Source of the DNA: Trichostrongylus colubriformis
Taxonomy: Eukaryota; Nematoda; Chromadorea; Rhabditida; Trichostrongylidae
DNA length: 64,000 nt
Reading direction: 5' to 3'
Assembly (NCBI GenBank): GCA_963978905.1
Contig: OZ022260.1
Location: 19,580,334-19,644,333 of the forward strand
Below are positions 49,631 through 62,394 of the stretch, in pieces (within the stretch, counting starts at the first letter, position 1; each line of letters starts with the position of its first letter). Both the position numbers and the translations under genes were made by a program. A model generated the notes under the pieces. That model was not told the DNA's origin. It saw only the letters and a list, made by a program, of their open reading frames with translations, and ran no database searches.

Positions 49631-51991
49631 CTAACCTTTAACAGAGTTCATCTTCAGCGTTGTAAGGCTTCAGTTCGCTGTTGTAATGAAGTTCTAGTTG
49701 CGTAGCTTCCAGATGAAGGTATTCTATGATCTGACGGAGCAGGAGGTATTATTAATGTAAGGAATGGGAAATAACTCCAAGAAGGCTGTAAGGCGCAATT
49801 CGCGGTGAAGGGCGCGTACTAGTTCCTATACTATTAAAGTCTACGCTAGCTGGCTTTACCACAAATGAGCGTCATGTGACCGCCACACGTCACAGATTCG
49901 TCGCTGAATCAGGATGGATAGAGATCTCCTTCTTGGGTTTTCGATCGTTCAGTTTCTTCATCTCACCTTCTAACATTCTTCTTCGATCTTCAGCGGTTAA
50001 CTAGATTACTACTGAGGGAAGGATACCAGCTCAAATCGCCCATTTGCAATGTCACACATATCAGTTTGCGCGCTTTTAAACGCTGAGTGGAATCTGCCAA
50101 ACGATTCTCTGAGCGGAGTTATGGAAGTTTCTAAATGCACCGCTTCCACTTTTATTATATAAGCGTGTTCTTCACTTCGTCGCAGTTAACACAAGGAAAT
50201 TTCGTGACAAGCAGCATAACGCAGAAATAGACATGGCGATTCACGAGCTTGAAGTCACGGATTGAATTTTCAAGTATGCACTTTTTTCTTCTCGTGAGGT
50301 TTTCTCTTTCATGTCTGGTGAACTCTCACGAGTGTTGTTGTGCACGACAACCGCTATAATCGTTTTTCGCGTACCTCACTAACCCTGTTTGCAAGATCGT
50401 AGAGATCTCGGTGATTTAGTTGCTTATATTGGCGGAACGTACGAATTAGGCGTTATTTGAAACGATTATGAGCAGCTATGTGCAAATTTTCCGCCAAATC
50501 GAGTTTTTGATTCAACTTCGAAAAATTAGCTATGGCTAAGTAATAATTTTTTCTCGAAGTTTTCGACAAAAAGCCCATCAATCATGGCCAATGATCAACG
50601 GCTTTCTTTTTGTTTGATGTTGCCACCCAATAAATGGATTTTTCCAGAGTGTGGCCAAATTCTCGAATTGGCTAAAAACTTGTTCCATGGCGTAATTTGA
50701 ATCTCCTGAACACGAAATTCACACTGTTTTTGTGCGAAAACGCCTAGCTAACGCGCTACAGACTCCCAAACTTGTCATTCAGTTGTATTATTTATTTAAA
50801 AATAACCTCAGTAACTCTATTCAGAGAGTCGTTTGACAAAATTTGTGCACTGATTTGAAATCAGCGTCCAAAAGGGCGTCTGGTGATAAGCAATTTACTG
50901 CAAATGGCCTCTTCGACTGGTATTCCTTGTAAGTGCGTCTGTTACTGCCTTGAAGCGAATAACTTCGTGGCAGGCTACGCCATCAGTGATCATTTGAGTG
51001 CAAAAAAAGTATGAGCCTCTATAGCACCAGTGTTTTGCACCTCCAACCCTCGTTCCGTTTCGTCTTTTGAAAAAGGACAACGTTAAGTGGTCTTCCGAGA
51101 GGTATAAATGACTGCATGCTAATGTAGGAAGTGCTCTACTTGGGAGTCGCTTGTCTGTGAATGGGGTGTGTGTACGACAGCAATAAAAATTAATGGCATT
51201 TGTCTGAAAACGGTTTCGCAACATATTGACATAAACGTGTTCCTAGTCAATCAATCTGTAGAATATTGCAGTATGTGTCATGTTCTCCGCGAAAACGTGA
51301 TTATTTTAGGTGTTGCCGCGATTGATAGCCATTTCTCGTGCACTTTCTCATTGATGTTCGTGGACCTTCAGTGTTAATTATCTTTTTATAAGTTGTTGCT
51401 CTCACATTCATCAATTACGGATTTTATCTATGCCGATGCACTAATTTTACAAATACCACTTTATACTGATTCCAGTGCGACCCGCATATCGATTACCGTA
51501 CTCAATCGTCTCATATAACGTATGGTGCTCATTTTCATTTTTACCAATAATTTGCATTTTGTTATCGTTTGTACAGTTCGGTTTTTCACGTGAAAATATT
51601 AAATTATTATGTGTCTAATGTGAACGTGGCCTCCGACCCCGAAAGAGTTTCGCCTAACAGCATAATGTGTGGAGATGCTCAATTTGTCGCTCAAAGCATA
51701 TGTAATCGTTTTATATACTCCAAATTGTGAATGCCTTGTTTTCTATTCTGGTATTTCTCGCGGTTGACTATGTGCTTGAGCAGTTTTACGGTTGTCTGTT
51801 TTACGTTGTGTTTATGAAACTAAAGGTGCCAATAATATATGTTACTTGTGAAGTTTACTCTTGTACGTAAGGTTTTCATCCATTTTCCTGTTTTGCGTGG
51901 GTTTGATATAAGGATATAACGTTTTAGACTAATCAAAAGTGGAGCAATTGAGTCTATTCGTATTGAGGCATATTGAAGCGATGCCGCCATA

Positions 51992-54900
51992 ATGTCAGCT
52001 TCTGGCACGTTTCTTTCTTACATAGGAGATCAATCGATTGACGAAGGAAAGGTTAGTGTTGTGCCCAGTGTTCTTAAAGAGAAGTATGAAGATTGTTATT
52101 GATGAGACAGAAGGAAAAAGCCATCCCTGAATGTAATGCTACACGTTGAGCGACATGAATTATGAACTTCAACCATACTAGAAACAGGCGGGTAAAGTAT
52201 ACGTGCGATGTACTCTTAGTGGTTGTTCTTAGAGTATAATGGTGTAACCATGATATCTCGAGGTGTGAAGCAACAAGCGTTCCACGAAGATAAGCGTGAT
52301 CAATAGGTGCCTTGCACGGTTGGTGTATTTGTCGTACTATTATCTGTCGGCGATGTTAGATTGAACGTGCACACCCGTTTTCAGCTGAAGACCAACTGAG
52401 GAACTTACTTGTCGCGGGCTATTCTGGAATACGGGGGAAATACATACTTGAAAAAATTCAATGTCGTGGAACGGCGTAATCAGTGGGCACGTGATGAAGG
52501 ACAACCGTAAGATACGTATTGGGTAGGAAGACATGGCATTTTTCGAACGTGCGGAATCCTCGAGGAAGGATAGGGTACGTATTACTTCGTGGCCCTGCTG
52601 GTCAGTGCCTACTGTATCTAACGTTTGCCTGCAAACGCAGTTCTCCACTTTTTTTTTGAATTCCGAAAATATAAGTAGTGCCAAAGGGCTCCAAGCAAGA
52701 GGGTGGAGAAGCGACAGCCTGAGAAGAAATTGTGGCTCTAATTCTCTACCTTATCACTATTTCCAAGGTATGAAATATGTGTGTGGATTACTAGGAGAAT
52801 TTTTCGAGCGTGGCGATTTATTCGGAAGTGAATCCATTATGACTGTGCTAAATATGTTGTTTAAATAGACAACCAAGAAACTAGCCTCTTTGTCAAGACT
52901 TCGGTGCAATCAAGGAAACTTTCCTGCCCTATTTCTTTCTATATTGTGGGTTGTGGTAAATTTCCATAGTAAGCCTGGTAGCCTGGTATCTTTCCTTCAA
53001 AGGAGAATTGTCGCGTCGATGTGGCACTGGTTCCCTTACATCTCCATTCTATGGAATCTTGGAAGATGTATATGTTAGGTCATATAGGTCTGACAGTCAG
53101 GGAAATACTCCCGTACTCCCGCTAAAAATGTATTTTGTATGGAATTGGTTAAGAGGGGCTCCAGAAAACGCTTTCAAGCACCAAATTTCATTTTCGATTT
53201 TTTAGCCGGTTGACCGCCATAGGTTACCTTGTGTTGGCGATGGTGATTTATTAAAAGGTATGCTCATTCTTATTCTTTATATTGTTCCCTTTCATTTGTT
53301 GCTTATTTTCATTTTTTTTATTCTGTGAAAATGATGTCATCTCACTTACGAACACTTCTTTTTCACTTTAAGGGGAGATTGAATGTGCCTTCTGTGAAGA
53401 ATGTTCTTTTGGATTTTCTTTTTTGGAAAATACATTCGGACGGGTCGTATGCACGAATTTTCGCCTTCGTTTCGAACCTGTAGCTAAGCCTGAGGTTACT
53501 GAGCATTTCATCTTTTGAATTCACGATTTTTGCTGATGTTAATCATTATAGGATGACTCATTACCACGGTTTAAGACATTTCATGAGAGATGGGAAATTC
53601 CTCTCTGTTCAATTCATTCCATATTCTATGCGCCTGTAAGACGTGAGCCTTTCTCATTTGCACAAGGCCGTATGTCCGTAGGTACAATGGTGTCAGTATC
53701 CGTGATAATGCTATTTTTGCAGAGAACAATTCACTGTCGAAGAAGAAATTTTTCCCATCGACAACCTCACTATCCAGTTTAGAGGTTGTATCATGTATAA
53801 GACTGCATCTGAAGGTGGGGATTAATAAATTCATCTATTATTTCTTCCCTTGCTTCCTTGCTCTTCCCTTGCTTGATTATTTCCATTGTATCTATTTCGT
53901 TGAAGGATTTCCGAATAGCAACGATTGATTTGCGAGGCTCACAGAATGGGGTTAGTCTTCTGAATCAAATTCTATTCTTCTCCCGTCCTCTGAAAATCGA
54001 TAATATTGTCCAATCTGGAGCTGAACTCGAATGGAGAGGGAAATGTAAGTATAAATGTCGTCACAATTTTGTATTTTCTGGATTCGACTGTTACACATAG
54101 TCATTTTTGTAGTTAATTGCATCAGTTGTAGTAGTTGGCGACACTGAGACGGCATTGAATTTGAGGGATTCCGGGGTTACAAAAAAGGAGAGCATTCGTA
54201 CCGCTCTTTGTAACTGCTTACGATGACTTAGAATCTTGAGCCTCAGCTGCTTTTTCGGCAGTCTATTCTCCAAACAATACAGAAATTTGTTGTTAAGCGT
54301 GCTACTTGCTGACACTTTAGAGAAGAAGTTTTCAGAACTATTGAATTCTACTATGGGCTTACTGGGAGTGTGATCGTTTCTGTGCTGCCGTTTTCGTAGC
54401 GTTGTTTTCAGTATCATTCAACGATACGAATTCTTGGGATGCCGAACTGAGACGATGTGGTCATCGAACTCACGATGAGTGGCGGATATCCAGCCAATTG
54501 CCGTACGGTGCAAGGCATTTTATGCACAGGTGTGTATCTATTTCTGCCGAATTTGTTGCGCTGAGCGTGCTCGAACTGAAGACCCTTTTGGTGTCATCTG
54601 TCCACTAAGACTTGTATACTTTCTACTGTATCAGAAAACTAGCAAAAATTACACGCTAGCTGTAGGAGCGTTTCTAGAACGCAAATCGGAGAACCCCCTT
54701 GTAGGAAGATGGTTGTGTGAATTTTGAGCGAATCCTCTGACATCGGCAGGAGAATAGAACCATAAACGCTCTATGTTTCTACATGTTTGTTTTTCAGCTT
54801 TCCTATGTATTTCGTTGTACCAGCTGATATTGTTCAATTCGACTTGGATCGGATGGCCCAACACTGGCAGCTCAGTCGATTTCCAGTTAGCTATTAGCAC

Positions 54901-57900
54901 TTTCTATTCATCTTCATCTCATAACGATCGTGGTTATAGATTTGGGTGTGGTCATCTCCATTGGGAGTCTCACTTCTTCGTTCCTCGAATTTCGACATAA
55001 ACTACGAAGCTCCTCATCTGAATGATAAGTTCGTGAGTTTGTCGTTTTAGAGAAGTTGGTCTTTTTCTTTCTGATATTTGTAGTTATCTATGAAGTTTTT
55101 GCAGAGTGCTCAAATGCGTGGCTCGTGCCACGAAAGGTGAACACCCTCCTCATACGATAGCACTGAATCCTGATATCACACCACATAAGATCGCCACATC
55201 GTTCGATCGTTTGCGGCGTTATTGCTCTGCAGGTGAGATAATTTGTATCCTCGAAGTGGATTTTAAATTTTTTCCAGAATAGTAACAAGTTGTTGCTTTG
55301 TGTTCTCTCATTCATTCCTACAATTTTTGCAAGTCAAAACACTTTTCGAGGGTTCATTGGAGTCTGATTTCAGAATCCTATGAGCAGTTTGCATCTCGGG
55401 ATAAGGACTGGTTGGCAAGGATCAATCAAACGGGATGGCTACAAATCATCAGCTACTGCTTATCAGCAGCGGCGGAAGGAATCGAATCTCTGGTAGATCA
55501 TGGATGTTCTGTGATAATATATGGTACGACTACGGAATGTCTTCATTTCATCGCACTAGAATTATAGTTACCTTCATACGTAAGCCAGAATTTTGCTGAT
55601 TGTGAGACGAGATACATGTGCACTGCACAACTAACAAGCGCATAATTATGAGATACGCGGCATGAGTGATGATCGTCCCCACTAGGGTATGCAGAAATAG
55701 TGAACTTTCTGGGGACTGCCAATCCACTTGCAATCAGTCATGTAGGCAAGTCATAGTAATGATTCAATTAATTCAAAGGCCATAAGTATGACCATTTCGT
55801 CAGTCATTGTTCATCTCTGGTCGCTCTCTTCAAATGTAGATCTTGCACTTAGTTGCAGTGGCGAAATCATTTTTTTACTAGTAATTTTTTCAGAAAATAA
55901 TGGATTAGATATTTCTGCTGTAGTTTCTAGCCTTGTGCAGATCTGTTGTGATAGATATTATAGGACTCTCGAAGGTATAGTTGTTAAATCTTCTCGATAA
56001 TTGTCGGAATTACTGATTTTTTTGTTAATTTTCAGGTCTAGATTCTTTGATTGCGAAAGACTGGATAGCTTTGGGACATCCGTTCGCTCAGCGTCTTTTT
56101 GGTGTTTCGGGTAGCACCAACGAAGCTGAAACTGCTCCCACATTTCTGATATTTCTTGACTGTGTGGCTCAGCTCATTCGGCTCTATCCAATGCAGTATG
56201 TTTGTCATTGTTACCGTAACCATTGCTGACGCATCTGTAAATGTTATTCAATCCTATTCACAGGTTTACTTATACACAACATGCATTGATAGCTTTATGG
56301 GATCTATCTCTCAGTGGAATGGTACCTGCTTTTTCTGCATCATCTGTAGCAGATCAGCTGGCCTCAAATATTACTGGTAGTCCATTTCCTTTGGAGCGAT
56401 TTTTTCATGAGTCCTACACTCGATTGTTCATAAGTGTCACCAACATTGGAGCTGCAATCGTGGAAAAATCGTCAGGTATATTTTAAATTGTTTATAACTT
56501 CAAATTTAAGCCTCTGTTTGTTTCTTCACCAAATTTGTGTGGTATAAGCATGTTCACATTTATCTATTAGTTGGGTGCAGTAGAAACGAACTCATCCCGT
56601 GAATTCTTGCGGAGCTAAATCATATCTTTCCTCGTCACAAGCCTCACTGAGTCTCCTTTGTGTTGAGCCATTGTGATAGAGTCTAGTTTTATGGTATAGT
56701 TCGGTAATTGATGTATTTTCTCCTCAGAGCGCATTTCCCAGCTGCGCTGTACATTTCGTGGAGTAGTAAGTAAATCACATTATTATTCAGTATTTTGAAG
56801 ATTAAGCTCAAGACTATCTTCAGTAAATGAGCGTCATTGCTTAATAACAAATTGGTTACCAATTGATATGAAAATGGCCAAGTAAACAAAGGGAGCGTTA
56901 TCGGTGTCTTTCATTGTTTTACCTCCGACAGAGCAATGATGCGGGGCAAGCTCGGGAGAAGTTATTTTTCAAGTTTATGGTGAGGGGTTTGCTCGCTTTC
57001 TCTGTGGAAATTTTTATGTGCACCACATGGTGGTCGTTGGAGGCTTTAATCGAAGCCAACCGGCGTTATGACAACCCGGGAGATAGCAGAGAAGTTCGTC
57101 ATATTGAATTCAGCGCTTGTTTGCACTTACAACAACTTGGACGTAAGCAAACTGGATGTTTGGTCCTCTTGATGAAGGGAGGTCATTTCACTAAACGAAA
57201 AAAACGCAAAAAAATTTAACAGAGCTCAGTTGGGAACTGATGTCACACCAATTCTATAGCCGTGGCTTAGCATCATCGGTATCACTACTTATTGTTATTT
57301 ATTTTTCATTTCCATTAATAGTTATTAATCAAAAGAATAAAAAAAGATTGCTATTTGTTTCGCTCTCTTCGGAACCATTTGAATGATGTAACGTTGCAGT
57401 CAGGCTATGAGTCGGACCAGTTCTTCAGTTTTTAAATCCAGTGCTTCTGCGAACGCGGAATTTTAAATTTACTGAAAGATTACAAAAGATCACACAACAA
57501 AATGATCACAGTTCAATATCAGTGATTAATGTTCGTCGTTAATATAAAAATTCGCTTTGAAGAATGTAAAACGGCATTAATTATCGAGCAACCCATTACT
57601 TCATTCTATCTTTCTTTAGTTTAGTCCCCTTATTCTCCACTAGCTCGTTGAATTTGCGATAAACCCCACGGGGTAAGCCCATGTTGTGATTTATATTATT
57701 GTCATGAGAAGCGCTGTTTGAACAGAGGTATGGTGATGAGGGGATGATTTGTTGTGTTTTTCCTGCCTATAAAAAATTTAGGAGTTCTCTGGAGACTCCA
57801 CAATCGTTGAACGTGGCCTTTTGATACTCTTCAAAGGTATTTTGATGTTTTTAGGAATGCCGTTAATTTATGAGGTGCTTCGTCCTCCGAGGACAATAGT

Positions 57901-60900
57901 TGACGTACAGTTATGGAATGAGTGTTACCTGAGGTGGATACCTGCTGCAAATGTTACGGTACGCTAGATATTTGATTCGATGGGAAAAGCTTTCTTCATA
58001 CACCAAGGATTATTATTATATCACTTTATTTGTTTCTTGAAAAATACCCGTGAGATGGCTGGAAAGCGTTTTTGTTGTTCCACTTCAAGGTCGTACATGA
58101 TTATTTCGGAATGAGTGTGCTCGCCGATGGAATCTACATTTGGCACGTGTCTGTGGCGGTTCCCATTCTAAAAATTTTGCATAAAGGTTTACACATTGTG
58201 AAACATTTTTGGGTAAACCTGAACTAAACGCTGTTGTTAGTTTTTCAACGAACTGCGCCGAATAGCTTCACACTGTTGAGCTTTTGAGTCTGTTATTGGT
58301 ATTCATTTTTGTTTGTTTATGACTCGTATTAAAGGTACGAGTAGGGGTGAGGGGAAACTGAGATCTCAGAGTACATACTCTCTGAAAACGAACCTTCTAC
58401 TTCAGAGTAGGTCATATGTGGCGAAAATCGTATCGAAAAAACGTGGCTTGGGGTCTTATAACGACCCCGCAGCTCAGCAAGCCGTTATGCGGTTATGCGG
58501 GGGGGAGTCGCTGTGGATGAGCGGGACAACGATCGCAGCCGGCTGGTTCAGACTCTGGCCTGTCTTAAGTCCACTCCGGCTAGTGACGCAGAGGACAAGG
58601 GAGAAGGGGGATTTCCGGGTTCCTATTCCTCGGTTTTTTCGCGGTTTTATGTCGTTCTTTCTCTACTGCTACATTGCTGAGCACATCTACTATCATATTC
58701 GACAGTCTGCCGAATTTACCCCTTCTTGTGTCTTTAATGTTACGGTGAGAAACTTTGTACGTGAGCTGCTCTCATCCAAATTTCATACTCCGTTGAAGAT
58801 GTTTTCTCGTTAAGCGTGGAGGTTCCGTTGTCGAAGACCTGGCTCTGAAGGAGGTGATCGAAGAAGAATTTCCATCCAGTATAACCGTTCTATCAAGACT
58901 AGGAGCAACCAGTGTTGACATGGACAAGGTAAATTGGGCCGATTCGTTTCCCTTATGAATGTGTAGTATGGCATATATTCGTAAAGGTGGTAAAGTTAAT
59001 GTAAACCGAAGGAATTTCAAAACTGTGATGTTTAGGTGAGCTCCGCTCATCCGTATTCTACAGCTGACGTTAATCATCGTGGTTACTTTGCCAATCGTGA
59101 CTCTGATTCGTTGTCCATTTCGTCCATGTCGTTGTCAGTTCATGAGGATAGGTGGAAAGTAAGTTTATTCTTTCCGTTATGATTGACAGTGCCTTGACAA
59201 GTGGAAACATAAGTTCTCGGATAATCGTGATGTATTCATTGGCTGGGTGGAAGTGGTGGACAGGTGCTGCACACTCCCATTCTCATGGTGCTGGAATGCA
59301 ACCTCCATCAATGATCGCCTTAGCCTACCAAGCATCACATCTCGTTGGTGTAGGTGAATTGGTATCAGACTCTTCTGGGAGGATAAACGCAGTGACTTGT
59401 ATTAGGTCATTTCGTAGTGTCGTTTTTTTCGAACGAAAATTCCTCCTGTAAAATTACAGTTTTTGCAGCAAGTCATATATCATTTGAAAGAGGTTTTCAT
59501 ACTCTACAAAATGACATGTTTAGTTTCTGAGTTTGTTAGAATGGGGCCGACATCGGGCTGGCGAAGAGGTAGGTCCAGCCGACAAAAATTGATCAAAACA
59601 GCAATTCATTAAACCTCTACAATTTGTTTTTGGAAAATCATCCAATTATGTGTCCTGTACTTAGCCCCCACCGCTTCTGCAATCTTTGATATTTGGTTGA
59701 TCAAGAAGTCACGTCGTTCTTTTTCTAAGTTCCTTTTCCGAAAGCACTTACTTTATAAAATGAAATTTTTTCTCTCGAGACCCTTGCTTAGCGTTATTAT
59801 ATGAACCCTTCAGAAGGATTTTTCTGCTCTATCAATATGTTTTGCTTTCATTTAAGTTGTGATTCATATTGAATTTTGAAACTATGTGATAGCGGCCCAG
59901 CTGACATTATTGCGCAATTTATTTATTTCTGTTTACCCGTCCCTAATCATTATTGTTCTTGACGTTTCATCACTCAACTATTGGTTAGAAGATTCTTTTA
60001 TCTTGATTTGAAGACATTGTCATAAACCACAAAAACCACCGAGTTGTGGTCAAAAACTACGTAGAAGTGGAAAAAGAGCGACTGTTTTCGAGCAACCGAT
60101 TGGTGATACTTGCAGAAGAGGTTGGGGTTAAGTACGGGACACATGATTGGTCAATTTTCTTGAGGTAAAATGGTGTTCCATTTATTTACCGATTTGGTCA
60201 GTTGCTGTTCAAACCAACCATTTGCCAGCCTGAAAATCGGCCCCATTATGACGCACTCAGAAACTGAACATGTCATTTTGTAGAGCAGAAAATCTCTCCT
60301 CAATGATATATGACGTATTCCAAAAATTGTAATTTTTTAGGGAAAACTTTCGCTAAATTCTTTTAAAAAACGACACTGCCTATGGAATGGCCCTATACTT
60401 AGGCTGTTTACCGCAAGTCATTATATAGGCAGATTGCATCCACTTTCCATCACGATTCTGAACGAACCAGATGCCCGAGACATCCCAGCATGGGATCGAT
60501 TAATGCCACAAACTCGTTTCTTCTTTATTCGTTGCTTAATATATGGCCACCCAAATGGTCCATCGATGCTGGCCTGTTTGGGGCAAGGAAAACCAGGTTG
60601 TAGAGTCAGTGAATCCATGGACCGCGTTTATATGACAGAGGGTTATGATTGTCTCAGTTGTAGTGACAGAACTTTGGGTTTCGTCCTATTCCTTGCTTTA
60701 CCTGATTGTTTCGTCTGCTTCACCACAATTGTAATCAGGCCTTGCGCTGAATCAGGAATGGGCGCTGCGAGTGAGGCCGCCATTCTTGCGATTCTGCGGT
60801 GTCGCGGCCAAGCAAGCGAAGTTACGGTATTGCACAATCTCAAGGTTGGTATCGCGTGCTAGAGCGCAACGCCGCAAAATTGCAAAAACGCAAAATCGCA

Positions 60901-61263
60901 AAACCTGGCGGCAACCTAAGCTGCATGGGGCCGAAGGTACATGCTTTCATACCGTTCGACTCTTCTTTACGTCTCATGGGAATAGGCGAGTCTCATGATA
61001 TGTAGAACTGGATGCAGAGAGTACCGTGCCTTCATGGAAAGATGTGTCATATCACCGAAGGATCGTTCATTCGTATCGCCCACGTTAGCATTTTGGATAT
61101 TTCAATTGCTTTTTTTTTGCAGCATCGTGCCAGTGTTCCTGTTCTCGGTGGCATTCCCGAGACGAATTCGATGCTCTCGTATGCCTCTACATCCACCTCT
61201 AGCAGCTACGCTCCCCATCGTCGTAACACCGAATATGGCCCAAAGCACACAAGGATCGATTAA
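51992..61263 (+). CDS. Myotubularin-related pseudophosphatase, MTMR10/11/12 type
   Basis: Eighteen exons: 51992-52051, 53206-53257, 53373-53479, 53552-53642, 53723-53814, 53906-54044, 54412-54529, 54798-54885, 54940-55028, 55105-55232, 55374-55523, 55894-55974, 56036-56195, 56264-56475, 57855-57958, 58815-58928, 59036-59158, 61123-61263. The sum is 2049 bp, 682 residues plus TAA, with every phase consistent. The PH-GRAM part contains GRVVCTNFRLRFEP, WEIPLCSIHSIFYA and LKDFRIATIDLRG. The phosphatase-like domain contains DEWRISSQ, RFPIWVWSSPLGVSLLRSS, CVARAT, GWLQIISYCLSAA, CDRYYRTLE, DSLIAKDWIALGHPF and a C-terminal NECYLRWIP. The catalytic loop of active myotubularins (Cys-x5-Arg) is replaced by IIYENNGLDIS, so the enzyme cannot hydrolyse PI3P and presumably scaffolds an active partner. 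The tail is Ser-rich with SM..S runs. ATG at 51992 is preceded by a 4-codon upstream frame (ATGCCGCCATAA). Confidence 0.95.
59250..59405. repeat. Dispersed repeat copy (CCCACTCTCATGGTGC family) in intron 17
   Basis: CACTCCCATTCTCATGGTGCTGG and GGTGAATTGGTATCAGACTC match the 45.9 kb copy in order and spacing. It lies in the last intron (59159-61122) of the myotubularin-related gene. Confidence 0.5.
60425..60520. repeat. Dispersed repeat fragment
   Basis: ATCACGATTCTGAACGAACC followed by CATCCCAGCATGGGATCGATTAA closely resembles 46.14-46.20 kb (CGATTCTGAATGAGAATAG, then CATCCCAGATGGGATCGATTAA). It is the right-hand part of the same repeat family. Confidence 0.55.
60772..60912. repeat. Palindromic MITE copy (GCGATTTTGCG family) in intron 17
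   Basis: The ends are inverted: GGCCGCCATTCTTGCGATTC on the left, and on the other strand of the right end GTTGCCGCCAGGTTTTGCGA. The core GCACAATCTCAAGGT is the complement of the ACCTTGAGATTGTGC core of the 27.6 kb copy, so this copy is in the opposite orientation. Confidence 0.65.
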
Positions 61264-62394
61264 CCAAAGCATTGTGACCGGTTTTTGTTTTGTGATTATT
61301 TGCTTTTTTTTTAGTGTCCTAGCATTGTTGACAGAATCACCTATTGCAATCTCTACCACTGTTCATGGATTCGGCCTTGAACCGCCTATATCAATCCATA
61401 GGACCGTGGGCGATGCGTTATAACTTGAGTGGGTCGAAAGAAAACTTGGCATGAGTGGGTAGAAAGGAAACTTGGCAATATTTGCAGTAGTTTGTAGCAG
61501 TACAATTGTACTTTAGATGAACTACAATTCCGTCGCGAACGGTTGAGTGCAGCATGTCAAAACTTTTAGAACTGAATAATAGCTTCGTTGTTCCATCAAA
61601 GTCGTGAAAATAATAATAACGTCCAACTGAGCAGTGTAATGGCTCGTGTTGGCTAGCCAATCCCACTTCATGCTTTGGTTCATCTGAACGATTCTGATGG
61701 CGATTGACTGGTCATTTGGGGATGAGATCTTAGGTAATATAGGCTAAACCCTGTCTCGGGCTACTATTTTTACACTTTGAACGATTCCAGTCCGTTTGCA
61801 ATTCAGGTAAAGGTTAGATATGTGTTGACCCGAAGATTCTGCGATTTTGAAGATTTGCAAATGTTGCGTAGCATGAAGTACGCAAAACTCTTCTCACTGG
61901 GCCGCTGCGAGCGGCACTTTGGAATGTTACTCAGGGGAACTGTGAACATGGAATGATCTATGCCGAACCGTTTTCCGGAATGTGCACAACGGGAAACATG
62001 ATTCTGTGATCTTAATATTCGCTAGGTATAACTGCCGCCTTACAGTGGTGGCTGCGCGGCTGTGAACAGTGATTTGTTTTCATCTGGGAAATATTATATG
62101 CAATTTTCCATATATAATACCACCGAGCAATAATTTGTAGAATTATTTTTTTACATTTGTAATGGCCAAAACATTTCGTATTTCCTACGGTCTGACCATT
62201 TCACTTGTTAGAGTAGCAGTTTGCATCTGATCCAGCAAAGTACTGGTATCGAGTGTGTATTGTCAGGGCAAGAATTTGGCGCTATGCGCGTAGTTAGGGG
62301 CACCGTATGTGATAGGGTGCTAAAACGATTACGGTTCAGGTGTTAGACGGAGTAATTGCGTCAAGACTCAACTATGCCAGCCCTAGCTCGTAGA
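61264..62394. other. Spacer 3' of the myotubularin-related gene
   Basis: Contains the 3' UTR of the preceding gene and a short direct duplication at about 61429-61475 (GAGTGGGTCGAAAGAAAACT / GAGTGGGTAGAAAGGAAACT). Nothing else was recognised. Confidence 0.4.

Larger units (their letters stand above)
44757..51991. other. Spacer with repeats between CSK and the myotubularin-related gene
   Basis: No conserved host gene was recognised. It holds a dispersed repeat at about 45.94-46.2 kb, a TA-flanked TIR element at 47288-47972, a possible small gene or exon on - at 48266-48595, a further repeat relative near 48.97-49.15 kb and a partial MITE at about 49.55-49.63 kb. The part from 49.7 to 51.9 kb is AT-rich without recognisable structure. 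Confidence 0.4.

Noticed and set aside
56729..56765. Possible extra exon of the myotubularin-related gene (ERISQLRCTFRG)
   Set aside because: It has a good acceptor but only a weak donor fits the required phase. Exons 56264-56475 and 57855-57958 join correctly without it.
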